Part shown: in pieces, positions 37,137 to 46,370 of the stretch
How positions within the stretch are numbered: the first letter of the stretch is position 1
Layout of the letters: each line of letters starts with the position of its first letter
Assembly: GCA_041390865.1 (NCBI GenBank)
Contig: JAWKPC010000010.1
Coordinates: 1-64,000 of the forward strand
DNA from: JAUIIK01 sp041390865
Lineage (GTDB): Bacteria; Chloroflexota; Chloroflexia; Thermomicrobiales; CFX8
Length of the DNA stretch: 64,000 nt
Direction: 5' to 3'
Program-made: the position numbers and the translations under genes
Notes under the pieces: model-generated
What the model saw: only the letters and a program-made list of their open reading frames with translations
The model's database searches: none
What the model was told of the DNA's origin: nothing

Positions 37137-37143
37137 GCCCCGG

Positions 37144-38648
37144 CTAGCTCAGCGTGATACTGAGCGCGTTGACCCATTCCTGAGCGAAGTCGAGAACCCG
37201 GCCGGAGAAGATGCCGACGAAGACCGTTCCGGCGACCATCGCGATCATTCCGGCGCCGAGTACCGGCGTGCTGCCCTGGGGAGCGGGCTGCTCCGCCTCG
37301 GCGAAATACATCGTCGCGATCAGGCGCAGGTAAAAGAACGCCGATGCGGCCGAGGACAACACGATCACGACCGCAAGCCAGATCATGTCCGCGTCGACGG
37401 TCGCGAGGATGACGTAGTACTTGGCATAGAAGCCGACGAGCGGCGGCAGCCCGGTGAGCGACAGCAGGAAGATCGTCATGATCAATGCTGCGTACGGAGA
37501 TTGTCCGGCGAGGCCCCGGAAATCATCAATGTCGACGCCCCGGCCCCGATCCTGAAGCCAGGTCACGACGGCAAACGCGCCGATGTTCATGAACGAGTAG
37601 GCAAGCAAGTAGAAGAGCAGCGAGGTCACGGACAGATCGTCCCCGAGAACGTCGCCGGCCCCGAAGGCCGCCAGCGCGGCGAGCATGTAACCGGTGTGGC
37701 CGATCGATGAGTAGCCGAGCATGCGCTTTACATCGGTCTGAGCGATCGCGACAATGTTGCCGAAGACCATCGTGACGACGGCCAGGATGGCGATGATGAT
37801 CGTCCACTCGTCACGCAATGGGGCGAGCGCCTGCACGAGGAGCCGGACCATCGCCGCGAAACCTGCCGTCTTCGGGATGACCGACATGTAGGCCGAAACC
37901 GGCGTCGGGGCACCCTGATAGGCGTCCGGCGTCCACATGTGGAACGGCACGGCCGCAACCTTGAAGCTGAGCCCGACGATCAACAGCAGGACCGCCAGTA
38001 GCAGCGACGCCTCGACGCCCCGGCGGTATCGAACGACGAGAGCTCGGTGGCGATCTCCGAGAGATTCGTCGTGCCGGTCGCGCCGTAGGTCCAGGCCATG
38101 CCATAGACGAGGATGGCCGAGGCAAAGAGCCCGAGCAGGAAATACTTCAGAGCGCCTTCAAGCGACGTCGTCCGGTGCCGCGCGAAGCCGGTAAGGGTAT
38201 AGACAGCCAGCGATGACATCTCGATGCCGAGAAACACCGTGATCAGGTCGCCGGACGCGCCGACGATCATCGTTCCGAGGATCGAAAAGGTGATCAGGGC
38301 ATAGTATTCCGGCACCGGCATCGAGCCCGGCTCCGCCCTGGACGTCATGTAGTTGATCGAGATCAGGATAGACAAAATACCGGCGACGAGGACGATGATA
38401 TTGACGAAGATGCTGAAGTCGTCGGCCCGGAACATGCCGTTGAAGGTGGACTCGTTCGTGTCGATCAGTGCCAGCGACGCGACGAGAGCCGCACCATATC
38501 CGACGATCGTCAGATAGGCCATCGGCGCGCCCCGCCACCGCGGTATGGCAACGTCGAGAACCAGCAGGAGCAGCGCAACGCCGAGCACGATCAGGTGCGG
38601 CGCCATCAGGGTCAGATCCGGATTGACCTTCTCAAGTCCTGGCAGCAT
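37144..38648 (-). CDS. nuoN: NADH-quinone oxidoreductase subunit N (one frame shift)
   Basis: Antiporter-like membrane subunit of complex I. The N-terminal frame from ATG 38648 runs to TNLSEIATELSSFDTAG and then loses similarity. One shift near 38020 continues with GVEASLLLAVLLLIVGLSF, FKVAAVPFHMWTPDAYQGAP and the rest of the protein to 37144. The shift behaves like one missing base. The reconstructed protein is about 500 residues, normal for NuoN, with about 14 hydrophobic helices, the conserved Glu in VFLGIEMSSLAVYTLTGF and the helix-7 Lys in VGLSFKVAAVPFH. It starts 9 bases after nuoM. Confidence 0.88.
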
Positions 38649-38657
38649 TCGGCGTCC

Positions 38658-40241
38658 CTACACTCCCTGGCTTCCAAATTGCACGAGGATTCCCTCGAGC
38701 GTCGTCCGCAAGATGTCCATGAACGGCCCGGGCCAGACGCCGACGATAATCGTAAGCAGAACAAGTGGCAGCAGGGTCAGCAGCTCGATACGTGTGACAT
38801 CCGGCCACTGCGGAACACCGTGCTCGTCGACCGGCCACTCGTCGTGATGGGCGCCCGCGGCACCGGACGCTCCGGTGACGGCAGGCAAGGCGTTGTCATG
38901 TGGATCCGCCGGCTCGCCCGCAGCACGGCCGAGGACGACGCGCTGGAACATCCACATCATGTACCAGGCTGCCAGAATGACGACGACCATGCCGATGACG
39001 CCAGCCCAGCGGTAAGCATTGAACGCGCCGACCAATGCCAGGAACTCGCCGACGAAACCTGACAATCCAGGCAGGCCGAGCGACGCCAGCATGAAGACGC
39101 CGAACAACGCCGAGTAGATCGGCATCCGGGAGACGATCCCGCCAAACGCGCTGATCAATCGCGTGTGGGCTCGTTCGTAGACGACACCGACGCAGAGGAA
39201 GAGACCGCCGGTCACGAATCCGTGCGACAGCATGACGATCATCGCGCCGTACATACCCTGCATGTTGAAGGCGAAGATGCCGAGTGTCACAAAACCCATG
39301 TGGCTGACGGACGAATAGGCCACAAGCTTCTTCATGTCCGGTTGGACGAGCGCGACGAGCGCGCCGTAGATGATCCCGACTAAAGATAGGGCCATGATGT
39401 AGGGTGCGAGATCTTGAGCGGCATCCGGCGTCAGCGACAGGTTGAACCGGATCAGTCCGTACCCGCCCATCTTCAGGAGGACTCCGGCAAGCAAGACAGA
39501 GCCAATGGTTGGCGCTTCGACGTGGGCATCCGGCAGCCAGGTGTGGAACGGCCACATCGGGACCTTGATCGCGAAGGCGATGAAGAACGCCAGGAAGACC
39601 CAGAATTGGAGCGAGTCGCTGTACTGAACCGAGGCGAGATCGAGGATGTTCAGCGTCGGGTCGTTGCCGAGATTGATGTTCTCCCAGTAGACGGCGACGA
39701 TACCGACGAGCATCAGCAGCGATCCGGCCAGCGTGTAGAGGAAGAATTTCACGGCGGCGTAGACGCGGTTCGCGCTGCCCCAGACACCAATCAGCAATGC
39801 CATCGGGACGAGCATCAGCTCCCAGAAGATATAGAACAGGAAGAGATCGAGCGCGAAGAAGACCCCGATCATGCCCGTCTGCAACAGCAGGAGCGAGATG
39901 TAGTATTCGCGGCGGCGGCGAGTAATCGACGTCGAAGCGATGATACCGATCAGGCCCAGCAACGTCGTGAGCACGACCAGAACGGCCGAGATACCGTCCA
40001 CCCCGAAGTCGTAATTGACCCCGACGCCCGGCAGCCAGCCGATGTGCTCGGTGAACTGCATCGTCGGATCGTTGACGTCGAACGCCATCAACATCGCCAG
40101 AGAAAGAATGAAGGAAACGAGCCCGGCGGCGATTGCGACGCGGCGGGCCATCTCCGGCGCGATCGACGGTACGAAGAACAGAATCAGCGCACCGGCCAGC
40201 GGCGAATACGTAATCATGCTGAGAATTGGAAGGGTATCCAC
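38658..40241 (-). CDS. nuoM: NADH-quinone oxidoreductase subunit M
   Basis: 527 residues with about 14 membrane helices; one of the three antiporter-like proton-pumping subunits. Clear motifs are LFYIFWELMLVPMALLIGVW (with the conserved Glu), FAIKVPMWPFHTWLPDAHVE, and KKLVAYSSVSHMGFVTLG. The GTG start at 40241 is preceded by GGAAGGAG and lies 14 bases after the nuoL stop, so the operon is tightly packed. Confidence 0.95.
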   Translation of the reverse strand: MDTLPILSMITYSPLAGALILFFVPSIAPEMARRVAIAAGLVSFILSLAMLMAFDVNDPTMQFTEHIGWLPGVGVNYDFGVDGISAVLVVLTTLLGLIGIIASTSITRRRREYYISLLLLQTGMIGVFFALDLFLFYIFWELMLVPMALLIGVWGSANRVYAAVKFFLYTLAGSLLMLVGIVAVYWENINLGNDPTLNILDLASVQYSDSLQFWVFLAFFIAFAIKVPMWPFHTWLPDAHVEAPTIGSVLLAGVLLKMGGYGLIRFNLSLTPDAAQDLAPYIMALSLVGIIYGALVALVQPDMKKLVAYSSVSHMGFVTLGIFAFNMQGMYGAMIVMLSHGFVTGGLFLCVGVVYERAHTRLISAFGGIVSRMPIYSALFGVFMLASLGLPGLSGFVGEFLALVGAFNAYRWAGVIGMVVVILAAWYMMWMFQRVVLGRAAGEPADPHDNALPAVTGASGAAGAHHDEWPVDEHGVPQWPDVTRIELLTLLPLVLLTIIVGVWPGPFMDILRTTLEGILVQFGSQGV

Positions 40242-40255
40242 GTCGCGCTCCTTCC

Positions 40256-42217
40256 CTAACCCAGCAGATCGCTCTGGAACGCCAGAGCGAGCCCGATAAC
40301 GATAACCGCGCCGATGGCGATGGCGAGCGCGTAGTTGGCGACGAAGCCGGTCTGGACCCTCCGGAGCTGGCTCGACGAGTAGTTGACGACGCCGGCAACG
40401 CCGTTGACCGTTCCGTCAATGATCTCGATATCGACGACCTTCCAGAGAATGTTCTCGGAGATCCAGTAGAGCGGGTGGATGATCAGCCGCTCGTAGATCT
40501 CATCCAGGTAGTACTTGTTGTAGAGCAGGTCGTAGATCGGACCGGACCGGTTCGACCAGTTGGCCGGATCGAGTGCCGGGTGCTTCCGGACGTAGGCGAG
40601 ATAGGCGATCAACGCGCCGCCGAAGGAGAGGATCGTCGAAATCGTGATGAATGTCCCGGTCATCAAGCCGGAGACATGATGCTCTTCGTGCTCCTCTTCC
40701 GCTTCCTGAAAGAGGGCAACGGCAGACGCGGCCTCATCCGAATGCTCCTCGACGGTGAAGTTCGGCTCCAGGAAGTCGTGTATCCAGCCATCTTCCGGCG
40801 GGAAACCAACGAAACCAGCGATCAGCGCCGGGATGGCCAGGAGAATCAACGGGATCGTCATGATCGACGGTGATTCGTGCGGGTGGACGTGGTCCGAGTC
40901 GAACCGCTCCTCGCCCCAGAAGGTCAGGAACAACGCCCGGAAGATGTAGAGCGACGAGAAGAACGCGGCGCCGAACATGATGATGGTCAGGAAATAGCGC
41001 TCATCGAGCCAGCCGCCGACCAGTACCTCATCCTTACTCCAGAATCCCGCAAAAATGAAGATCCCGGCATTCGAGGCGGCAGCGATGGCAAAGGTCCAAT
41101 GGGTCGTCGGCATGTATTTCCGGAGCCCGCCCATGTTCCGCATGTCCTGCTCCTCGTGCATCCCGTGGATGACCGAGCCGGAGCCGAGGAAGAGCAACCC
41201 CTTGAAGAAGGCATGGGTAAACAGATGGAAGATCGCGGCGACCCATGCGCCGACACCGATGGCGAAGGCCATGAAGCCGAGATGGGAAACGGTCGAGTAG
41301 GCGATCACCCGCTTGATGTCAAATTGAGTCAAGGCGATCGAACCGGCGATAAAGGCCGTGATCGCACCGATGAGCGCGATGACGAACATCGCGTCCGAGC
41401 TCGAAGAGACAATCGGGTACATCCGCGCCATCATGTAGATGCCGGCCGTGACCATCGTCGCGGCGTGAATCAGCGCCGAGACGGGTGTCGGGCCTTCCAT
41501 CGCGTCCGGCAGCCAGACGAACAGCGGCAGCTGGGCGGACTTGCCGGCCGCGCCGGTGAAGAGCAGCAGGACGATCAACGTCAGCGTAGCGCCGCTGGCC
41601 ATGTCCAGCCGGGAGAAGACCTGCTCGAAGATGACCGTGTCGAACTTCCAGAAAATCAGCATGATCCCGGTCGCGAAACCGAAGTCACCGATACGGTTGA
41701 CGATGAAGGCTTTCTTCGCCGCCTGGTTGGCTGAGTGGCGCTTGAAATAGAAGCCGATCAGCAGATAGGAACAGAGGCCGACCGCTTCCCAGCCGAAGAA
41801 CAGCACCAGGAAGTTGTCCGCCAGAACGAGCATCAGCATCGAGAAGACGAACAACGGCAGGAACGAGAAGAACCGGTAGAAGCCCGGGTCGCCGTGCATG
41901 TAGCCGGCCGAGTAGATGTGGACCAGCAACGAGACCGACGTGACGACCAGCAGCATGATCGCCGTCAGGTGATCGACATGAAGATTCAGCGGGACGTGAA
42001 AGAGCCCTGCTGGAATCCAATCGTAGAGATGCTGGCGAATCGGTTCGTCTGAATCGAGTTGATCGCCGAATGCGGCGAGGCTCAATGCGAACGATCCACC
42101 GACCGCAACGGTCGCGATCCGCGACGTGATTGCCTCGGACATCGACCGTCCGAAAACATAGTTGACGATCGCGGCCAGGAGCGGGAGCAGCGGGATGAGA
42201 AACAGAAGGTCGCTCAC
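40256..42217 (-). CDS. nuoL: NADH-quinone oxidoreductase subunit L
   Basis: 653 residues. The largest antiporter-like subunit, with the long lateral helix at its C-terminus. Motifs include LVLFFGWEAVGLCSYLLIGF, GAAGKSAQLPLFVWLPDAME, GPTPVSALIHAATMVTAGIY and KRVIAYSTVSHLGFMAFAIG. GTG start at 42217. A His/Glu-rich loop (EEAEEEHEEHHVSG-like, near residues 505-525) sits before the last helices. The 97-base gap to nuoK is the longest within the nuoH-N block. Confidence 0.95.
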   Translation of the reverse strand: MSDLLFLIPLLPLLAAIVNYVFGRSMSEAITSRIATVAVGGSFALSLAAFGDQLDSDEPIRQHLYDWIPAGLFHVPLNLHVDHLTAIMLLVVTSVSLLVHIYSAGYMHGDPGFYRFFSFLPLFVFSMLMLVLADNFLVLFFGWEAVGLCSYLLIGFYFKRHSANQAAKKAFIVNRIGDFGFATGIMLIFWKFDTVIFEQVFSRLDMASGATLTLIVLLLFTGAAGKSAQLPLFVWLPDAMEGPTPVSALIHAATMVTAGIYMMARMYPIVSSSSDAMFVIALIGAITAFIAGSIALTQFDIKRVIAYSTVSHLGFMAFAIGVGAWVAAIFHLFTHAFFKGLLFLGSGSVIHGMHEEQDMRNMGGLRKYMPTTHWTFAIAAASNAGIFIFAGFWSKDEVLVGGWLDERYFLTIIMFGAAFFSSLYIFRALFLTFWGEERFDSDHVHPHESPSIMTIPLILLAIPALIAGFVGFPPEDGWIHDFLEPNFTVEEHSDEAASAVALFQEAEEEHEEHHVSGLMTGTFITISTILSFGGALIAYLAYVRKHPALDPANWSNRSGPIYDLLYNKYYLDEIYERLIIHPLYWISENILWKVVDIEIIDGTVNGVAGVVNYSSSQLRRVQTGFVANYALAIAIGAVIVIGLALAFQSDLLG

Positions 42218-42314
42218 TGCACCGGCCCTTCGATCGTGAACGTCAACGCTGCTCGGGAACTGGCATCAGCGCAACAACCGCCAGGATGACTGGATATTGT
42301 CTGCAATCGCATCA

Positions 42315-42623
42315 TCACTCCCGCAACTGCCGGACATCGGCGACGTCGATCGTATCGATGCGCCGCTGGAGCGCCATGATGATGCCCAGCCCGACGATCG
42401 ATTCGGCGGCAGCTACGGCGATGACGAAGAGAGCGAAGGACTGGCCGACCATACTGTTCTGTTCCCAGGCAAACCCGATTAGCGCGACGTTGACGGCGTT
42501 GATCATAAGCTCGACCGACATGAAAATAACGATGACGTTGCGGCGGGTCAGGACGCCCATCATCCCGATGATGAAGAGCGCGGCACTCAGTAGAAGAAAG
42601 TGCGTTGCCGTAAGTTCTTCCAC
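42315..42623 (-). CDS. nuoK: NADH-quinone oxidoreductase subunit K
   Basis: 102 residues and three membrane helices, the usual size. The conserved membrane glutamates are in IFMSVELMINAVNVALIGF and VAAAESIVGLGIIMAL. The GTG start follows the nuoJ stop codon directly (TAG-GTG), with GGGAGAGG inside the nuoJ end acting as ribosome-binding site, so translation is coupled. Confidence 0.95.
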   Translation of the reverse strand: MEELTATHFLLLSAALFIIGMMGVLTRRNVIVIFMSVELMINAVNVALIGFAWEQNSMVGQSFALFVIAVAAAESIVGLGIIMALQRRIDTIDVADVRQLRE

Positions 42624-43367
42624 CTAGTCCTCTCCCTCAAGCACGTCGCCGCCCCAGGCGGTCGTCTCCGTGAAGTCCTCGGCATTGTCAACGAGCACGA
42701 CGCCCCGGTCATCGAATCGAACGCCGGGCGTCTCGCCACGCCGTGTCGCTTCGAGTCCGGCCGGCAGCGCCGGGGCGATGCCGCGATCAGCGCCGCGCGG
42801 GTGAGCGAGCGAGATCAAGCCGGTCCGCTTTACCCGACCAGGGAGCGTCGAGGATTCAGGACGGGCCAGTACGAGGGCCGCAATCGTCCCGACAAGGAGG
42901 ACGACTGCCGTGATCTGGATCGCGAGAACGTAATCGGTATAGAGAATCTGACCAAGCACCTGGACGTTGCCGCCGGCGTCCGCAATAGCATCAGCCGTCC
43001 AGATATCGCTGGCGCCGATCGCCGAGCGGGTCAAGATGGCTGCCGCTACCTCGCCCAGCAGCGCCAGGCCGATGAGCAGCGCGAATATGCGCTGGACGGG
43101 GTTCCCGCCGTAGAACTCCGGCAGGTCGTCGACGCGGACGAGAAAGATGACGAAGACGATCAGGACAGTCACCGCGCCGGTGTAGACGAGCAGCTGGACA
43201 GCCGCCAGGAATTCGGCGTGAAGCATAACGAAGATCGCCGCGAGGTTGATGAATGTGATGATGAGCGAGACGGCGCTATGGACCGGATTCCGGGCCAATA
43301 CGACGCCGAGCGCAGCGATGACCGCGATGATCGCCAGAATATCGAATACGAGGACTTCGGTAGACAC
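42624..43367 (-). CDS. nuoJ: NADH-quinone oxidoreductase subunit J
   Basis: 247 residues, somewhat longer than the classic 170-200 because of a charged C-terminal tail after the last helix. The core includes VLARNPVHSAVSLIITFINL, YVMLHAEFL-like ILVMLHAEFLAAVQLLVYTG and VTVLIVFVIFLV. GTG start at 43367, two bases after the nuoH stop. In the common gene order nuoI would lie between H and J, and here there is no room for it. Confidence 0.92.
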   Translation of the reverse strand: MSTEVLVFDILAIIAVIAALGVVLARNPVHSAVSLIITFINLAAIFVMLHAEFLAAVQLLVYTGAVTVLIVFVIFLVRVDDLPEFYGGNPVQRIFALLIGLALLGEVAAAILTRSAIGASDIWTADAIADAGGNVQVLGQILYTDYVLAIQITAVVLLVGTIAALVLARPESSTLPGRVKRTGLISLAHPRGADRGIAPALPAGLEATRRGETPGVRFDDRGVVLVDNAEDFTETTAWGGDVLEGED

Positions 43368-43369
43368 GC

Positions 43370-44398
43370 TTAGAAAATCTCACCATCCCGAATCAAGATG
43401 ATCAGGCCGGTCAACATCACGTTGAACAGCACCAGCGGCAAGAGCACCTTCCAGGCTAAACCCATCAACTGATCGTAGCGGAACCTCGGTAATGTCGCCC
43501 GCAGCCAGACGAAGAAGAAGAGGAAAATAAACGTCTTCGGCAACAGCCACCAGACGCCGTCGGCAAACGGGCCGTCGATTCCGCCCAGGAAAAGCGTCGC
43601 GGCGAGCAGCGAGATGACGATGACGGCGATGAACTCACCCAGGAAGTAGAAGGACCAGCGGAAACCGGAATACTCGGTGTGGAACCCGCCGGTGAGCTCG
43701 GTCTCGGCCTCAGGCAGGTCGAAGGGTGGCCGGTTGGTCTCGGCAACGCCCGCGATCATGAAGAGGACGAATGCCAGCGGCTGAGAGAAGATGAACCAGT
43801 TCGGAATCGCAACGCCGAAAAAGTCGAGCGTGTTGCGCTGCTCGTTGACGATATCCACCAGAGAGAGCGAGCCCGCCAGCATGAAGACGCCGACGAGGGA
43901 AAGCCCGAGAACAATTTCATACGAGATGACCTGGGCGGCCGAGCGCAGCGCCCCGAGCAGCGAGTAGCGGTTGGCCGAGGCATAGCCCCCGAGAATGATC
44001 CCGTAGGTGCCGACCGAACTGATGCCGATAACGAACAGCGCGGCGACGCTGATGTCGCTGACCGCCAGGCTGATCTCCTGCCCGGCGATCGTGATCGGAT
44101 CGCCAAACGGGATAAAGAGCGCGATCAGCGGCGCAGTGACGAAGGTGATCAGCGGGGCGATCAGGAAGATTCGCCGGTCCGCGTGTTCCGGGATAATGTC
44201 TTCTTTGGCAAGTAGTTTGACCCCGTCGGCAATCGGCTGAAGCAAACCGAACGGTCCGGTACGGTTCGGACCGACGCGGTCCTGCATCTGTGCCAGCATG
44301 CGCCGCTCGAACCAGGTCATGTAGGCCATGCCGATGAGCATGACGTTGAGCACGATGAATGCGGCGATGACGGTGATCCAGAATGGCTGATCGACCAT
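43370..44398 (-). CDS. nuoH: NADH-quinone oxidoreductase subunit H
   Basis: About 342 residues with eight membrane helices; forms the quinone-chamber connection between the hydrophilic and membrane arms. Family motifs: WFERRMLAQMQDRVGPNRTG, LLQPIADGVKLLAKEDIIP, and AETNRPPFDLPEAETELTGG. The ATG at 44398 begins MVDQPFWITV and matches the normal N-terminus; an upstream in-frame start at 44464 would add 22 non-conserved residues. It is the first gene of the nuoHJKLMN block, so a promoter should lie in 44399-44660, but no boxes were convincing. Confidence 0.93.
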   Translation of the reverse strand: MVDQPFWITVIAAFIVLNVMLIGMAYMTWFERRMLAQMQDRVGPNRTGPFGLLQPIADGVKLLAKEDIIPEHADRRIFLIAPLITFVTAPLIALFIPFGDPITIAGQEISLAVSDISVAALFVIGISSVGTYGIILGGYASANRYSLLGALRSAAQVISYEIVLGLSLVGVFMLAGSLSLVDIVNEQRNTLDFFGVAIPNWFIFSQPLAFVLFMIAGVAETNRPPFDLPEAETELTGGFHTEYSGFRWSFYFLGEFIAVIVISLLAATLFLGGIDGPFADGVWWLLPKTFIFLFFFVWLRATLPRFRYDQLMGLAWKVLLPLVLFNVMLTGLIILIRDGEIF

Positions 44399-44660
44399 CG
44401 TCGAAGTCAGTTCCCCTCTGCTGCTCCGCGTTACGGCCAGCTTCCCCGAACTGGCCGCCTGCAACGTCGGTCAGTGTACCGTACCAGATCAAATCGGTGA
44501 CAGGGCAACCGACCTTCGGCCAATTGACCGGCCATAGCTGGACGAGCGACGGAACTTCATCACGCTCGACTTCCTGATTCCCGAGATTCGCACTCCACGC
44601 TAACAAGAAGCGCAGGAACCGTGGAACGCGCGAGCACCTTCGCGCCTTTCTCAGCCCGTA

Positions 44661-45455
44661 TCAAACGGCAAGCTCACCGCGAAGTACCGTTACGGCCCGT
44701 CCGGTCAAGTAGACGCGTTCGCCGGCGATCCTGACACCCAGCTCGCCTCCGCGCGGAGATGCCTGATAGGCCCGGAACTCGCTCTTGCCCAGCCGCTCCT
44801 GCCAGTACGGCGCCAGGCTGCAATGCGCCGAACCGGTCACCGGATCTTCCGGAACGCCATACGGCACGGCGAAATAGCGCGAGACGAAGTCGTACGGCTT
44901 GCCGTCCGACCGCGCGGTGATTACCAGCCCGCGATCGAGTTTCTGGAGGATGCCCAGCTCGGGGTGAAACTCGCGCACCATGTGCTCCGCCGGCAGCTCG
45001 ACGACGTAACGCCGGGGCTCGGCGTACGCCTCCGCCAGATCCACCTGGACAGCGGCCGACAACCGCGCCGGAACGTCGGCGCCTCTCAGGAGTTCGAGCC
45101 GAACGGCGGGAAAGTCGAGCTCGATTCCGGCGTTGCTCGCAGTTGCCACAAGCTCGCCGCTGAGCGTCTGGAACCGCAATGGTGCTCCCCTGTCGACTTC
45201 AAGCTCGTTCCAGAGGACGTGAGCCGTCGCCAGCGTCGCGTGGCCGCAGAGCGGCACTTCACTGGCCGGGGTGAACCAGCGCAGACCAAAGCCGCCATGT
45301 CCGAGTGGCCAGAAGAACGCCGTCTCGGACAGATTCATCTCCATTGCCACCGACTGCATCCAGGTCGCATCGGCAGGTTGTTCCAAATGGCACACCGCCG
45401 CCGGATTTCCCGTGAACGCCTCGCTCGCAAACGCATCGACCTGCCAGAGACGCAT
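44661..45455 (-). CDS. PhzF-family isomerase
   Basis: 264 residues, two matched diaminopimelate-epimerase-like halves. The catalytic Glu lies in MNLSETAFFWP; the signature EDPVTGSAHCSLAPYW is in the second half, and PLCGHATLATAHVL in the first. PhzF in phenazine makers isomerises a dihydroxyanthranilate, but most family members in bacteria without phenazine genes have unknown roles, and no phenazine genes are here. The ATG start has GAAGGGGAAATC upstream. It sits between the nuoABCD and nuoHJKLMN blocks, on the same strand, where nuoE, F and G normally are. Confidence 0.88.
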   Translation of the reverse strand: MRLWQVDAFASEAFTGNPAAVCHLEQPADATWMQSVAMEMNLSETAFFWPLGHGGFGLRWFTPASEVPLCGHATLATAHVLWNELEVDRGAPLRFQTLSGELVATASNAGIELDFPAVRLELLRGADVPARLSAAVQVDLAEAYAEPRRYVVELPAEHMVREFHPELGILQKLDRGLVITARSDGKPYDFVSRYFAVPYGVPEDPVTGSAHCSLAPYWQERLGKSEFRAYQASPRGGELGVRIAGERVYLTGRAVTVLRGELAV

Positions 45456-45964
45456 CGTGATTTCCCCTTCTCGCCTCGTCGTTCGGGCCTATCCTAGCCG
45501 GGATGCGACGGCTACGATCCCCGCGAACACAACCGGAACCCTGGTTTCAAGAACCCAGATGGCGAGGCACGGCGACTACTTCGACATGCGACGGATCGCC
45601 TGGAATTCGCAAGATCGAGCGCCCTGAATTCAACGTCCCAGGAAGTCCGCGATCCGCCACCGATGGTTGAGCAGTTCCAAGATATCCCTTGCTGTCCCAG
45701 CGCGTCGAGCCTCGTGAATCGATTTCTGCCGCGCATTCAAAACGCCAATGGAAGCGAACCGCTATACGCTGGAAGAGATTCTGCGCTACGCAACGACCGT
45801 TTGCAGCCACTGAACCCAGGTGTGGCTCTCTCCTGAGAGCATGACGTCCTGGATGTCTACAGCTTGAAACCAGGCTCGGCAGTTCCAGCGGAGTCGGACG
45901 GACCGTCGCAGGCGTGGAGGCGAATCAGAGTACGAAAGAACCAGCGGCCTATAAACCAGAGGTT

Positions 45965-46120
45965 TCAATTCGGCCGGACCGGTAGCAATGCCCGATCGTA
46001 TGGATGTTTGCATTCACCTACGCGCAGGCAAGAGACCTCCAGTGACAGACCACTGATGCAGGCCATCTGGCGAAAGTCATCGTCCCCTGGAGCGATCGCG
46101 AATGGTTTGTCTTGTCGGTG
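45965..46120 (-). pseudogene. Remnant of a DUF5615 (PIN-like) toxin
   Basis: An open stretch reads AIAPGDDDFRQMACISGL and then VSCLRVGEC, ending in a stop. This matches the C-terminal half of DUF5615 PIN-like proteins, where a typical text is TKDxDFRQMxxxxGxPPKVxWLRVGN. The N-terminal half with the conserved first Asp cannot be found, so it is a truncated relic. Confidence 0.5.
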
Positions 46121-46191
46121 TTCCGAAACGGCGCGAGGACGGCCTCACAATGACGAATGGCAGAGCGTCCGATGGTGAACGTCATCACCGG

Positions 46192-46320
46192 TTATGGGCT
46201 CGGTGTCTCGCGCTCGGCCATACCACCGGCCAAGTATTCGCGATCCTCCAACACTAAAATGCGGATCCCGCGAATACGCGGCTTGCTACCTTGAACCTCG
46301 GGTTCGATAGCGATGCCGTC
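46192..46320 (-). pseudogene. Remnant of a DUF433 antitoxin
   Basis: The stretch GIAIEPEVQGSKPRIRGIRI followed by EYLAGGMAERE resembles DUF433 antitoxins (I-x-x-x-P-x-x-x-G-G-K-P-x-I-x-G-T-R-I ... L-A-G-G-M-S-x-E-E). The part between the two motifs is garbled and a stop follows shortly after, before TGDDV, which is also family-like. It lies directly upstream of the DUF5615 relic, in the order expected for this toxin-antitoxin pair. Confidence 0.5.
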
Positions 46321-46370
46321 AGTGAGTCCCAGACACCTGTCTTCGTTTGCTCCGATCTGCCGGCTGGCCT

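Larger units (their letters stand above)
45456..46370. other. Gap between nuoD and the PhzF gene, containing gene remnants
   Basis: About 900 bases without an intact gene. The minus strand holds remnants of a DUF433/DUF5615 pair (separate entries). A further short frame at 45630-45740 (LNARQKSIHEARRAGTARDI, ending IADFLGR) looks protein-like but has no start signal or recognised family. The rest shows nothing. Confidence 0.5.
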
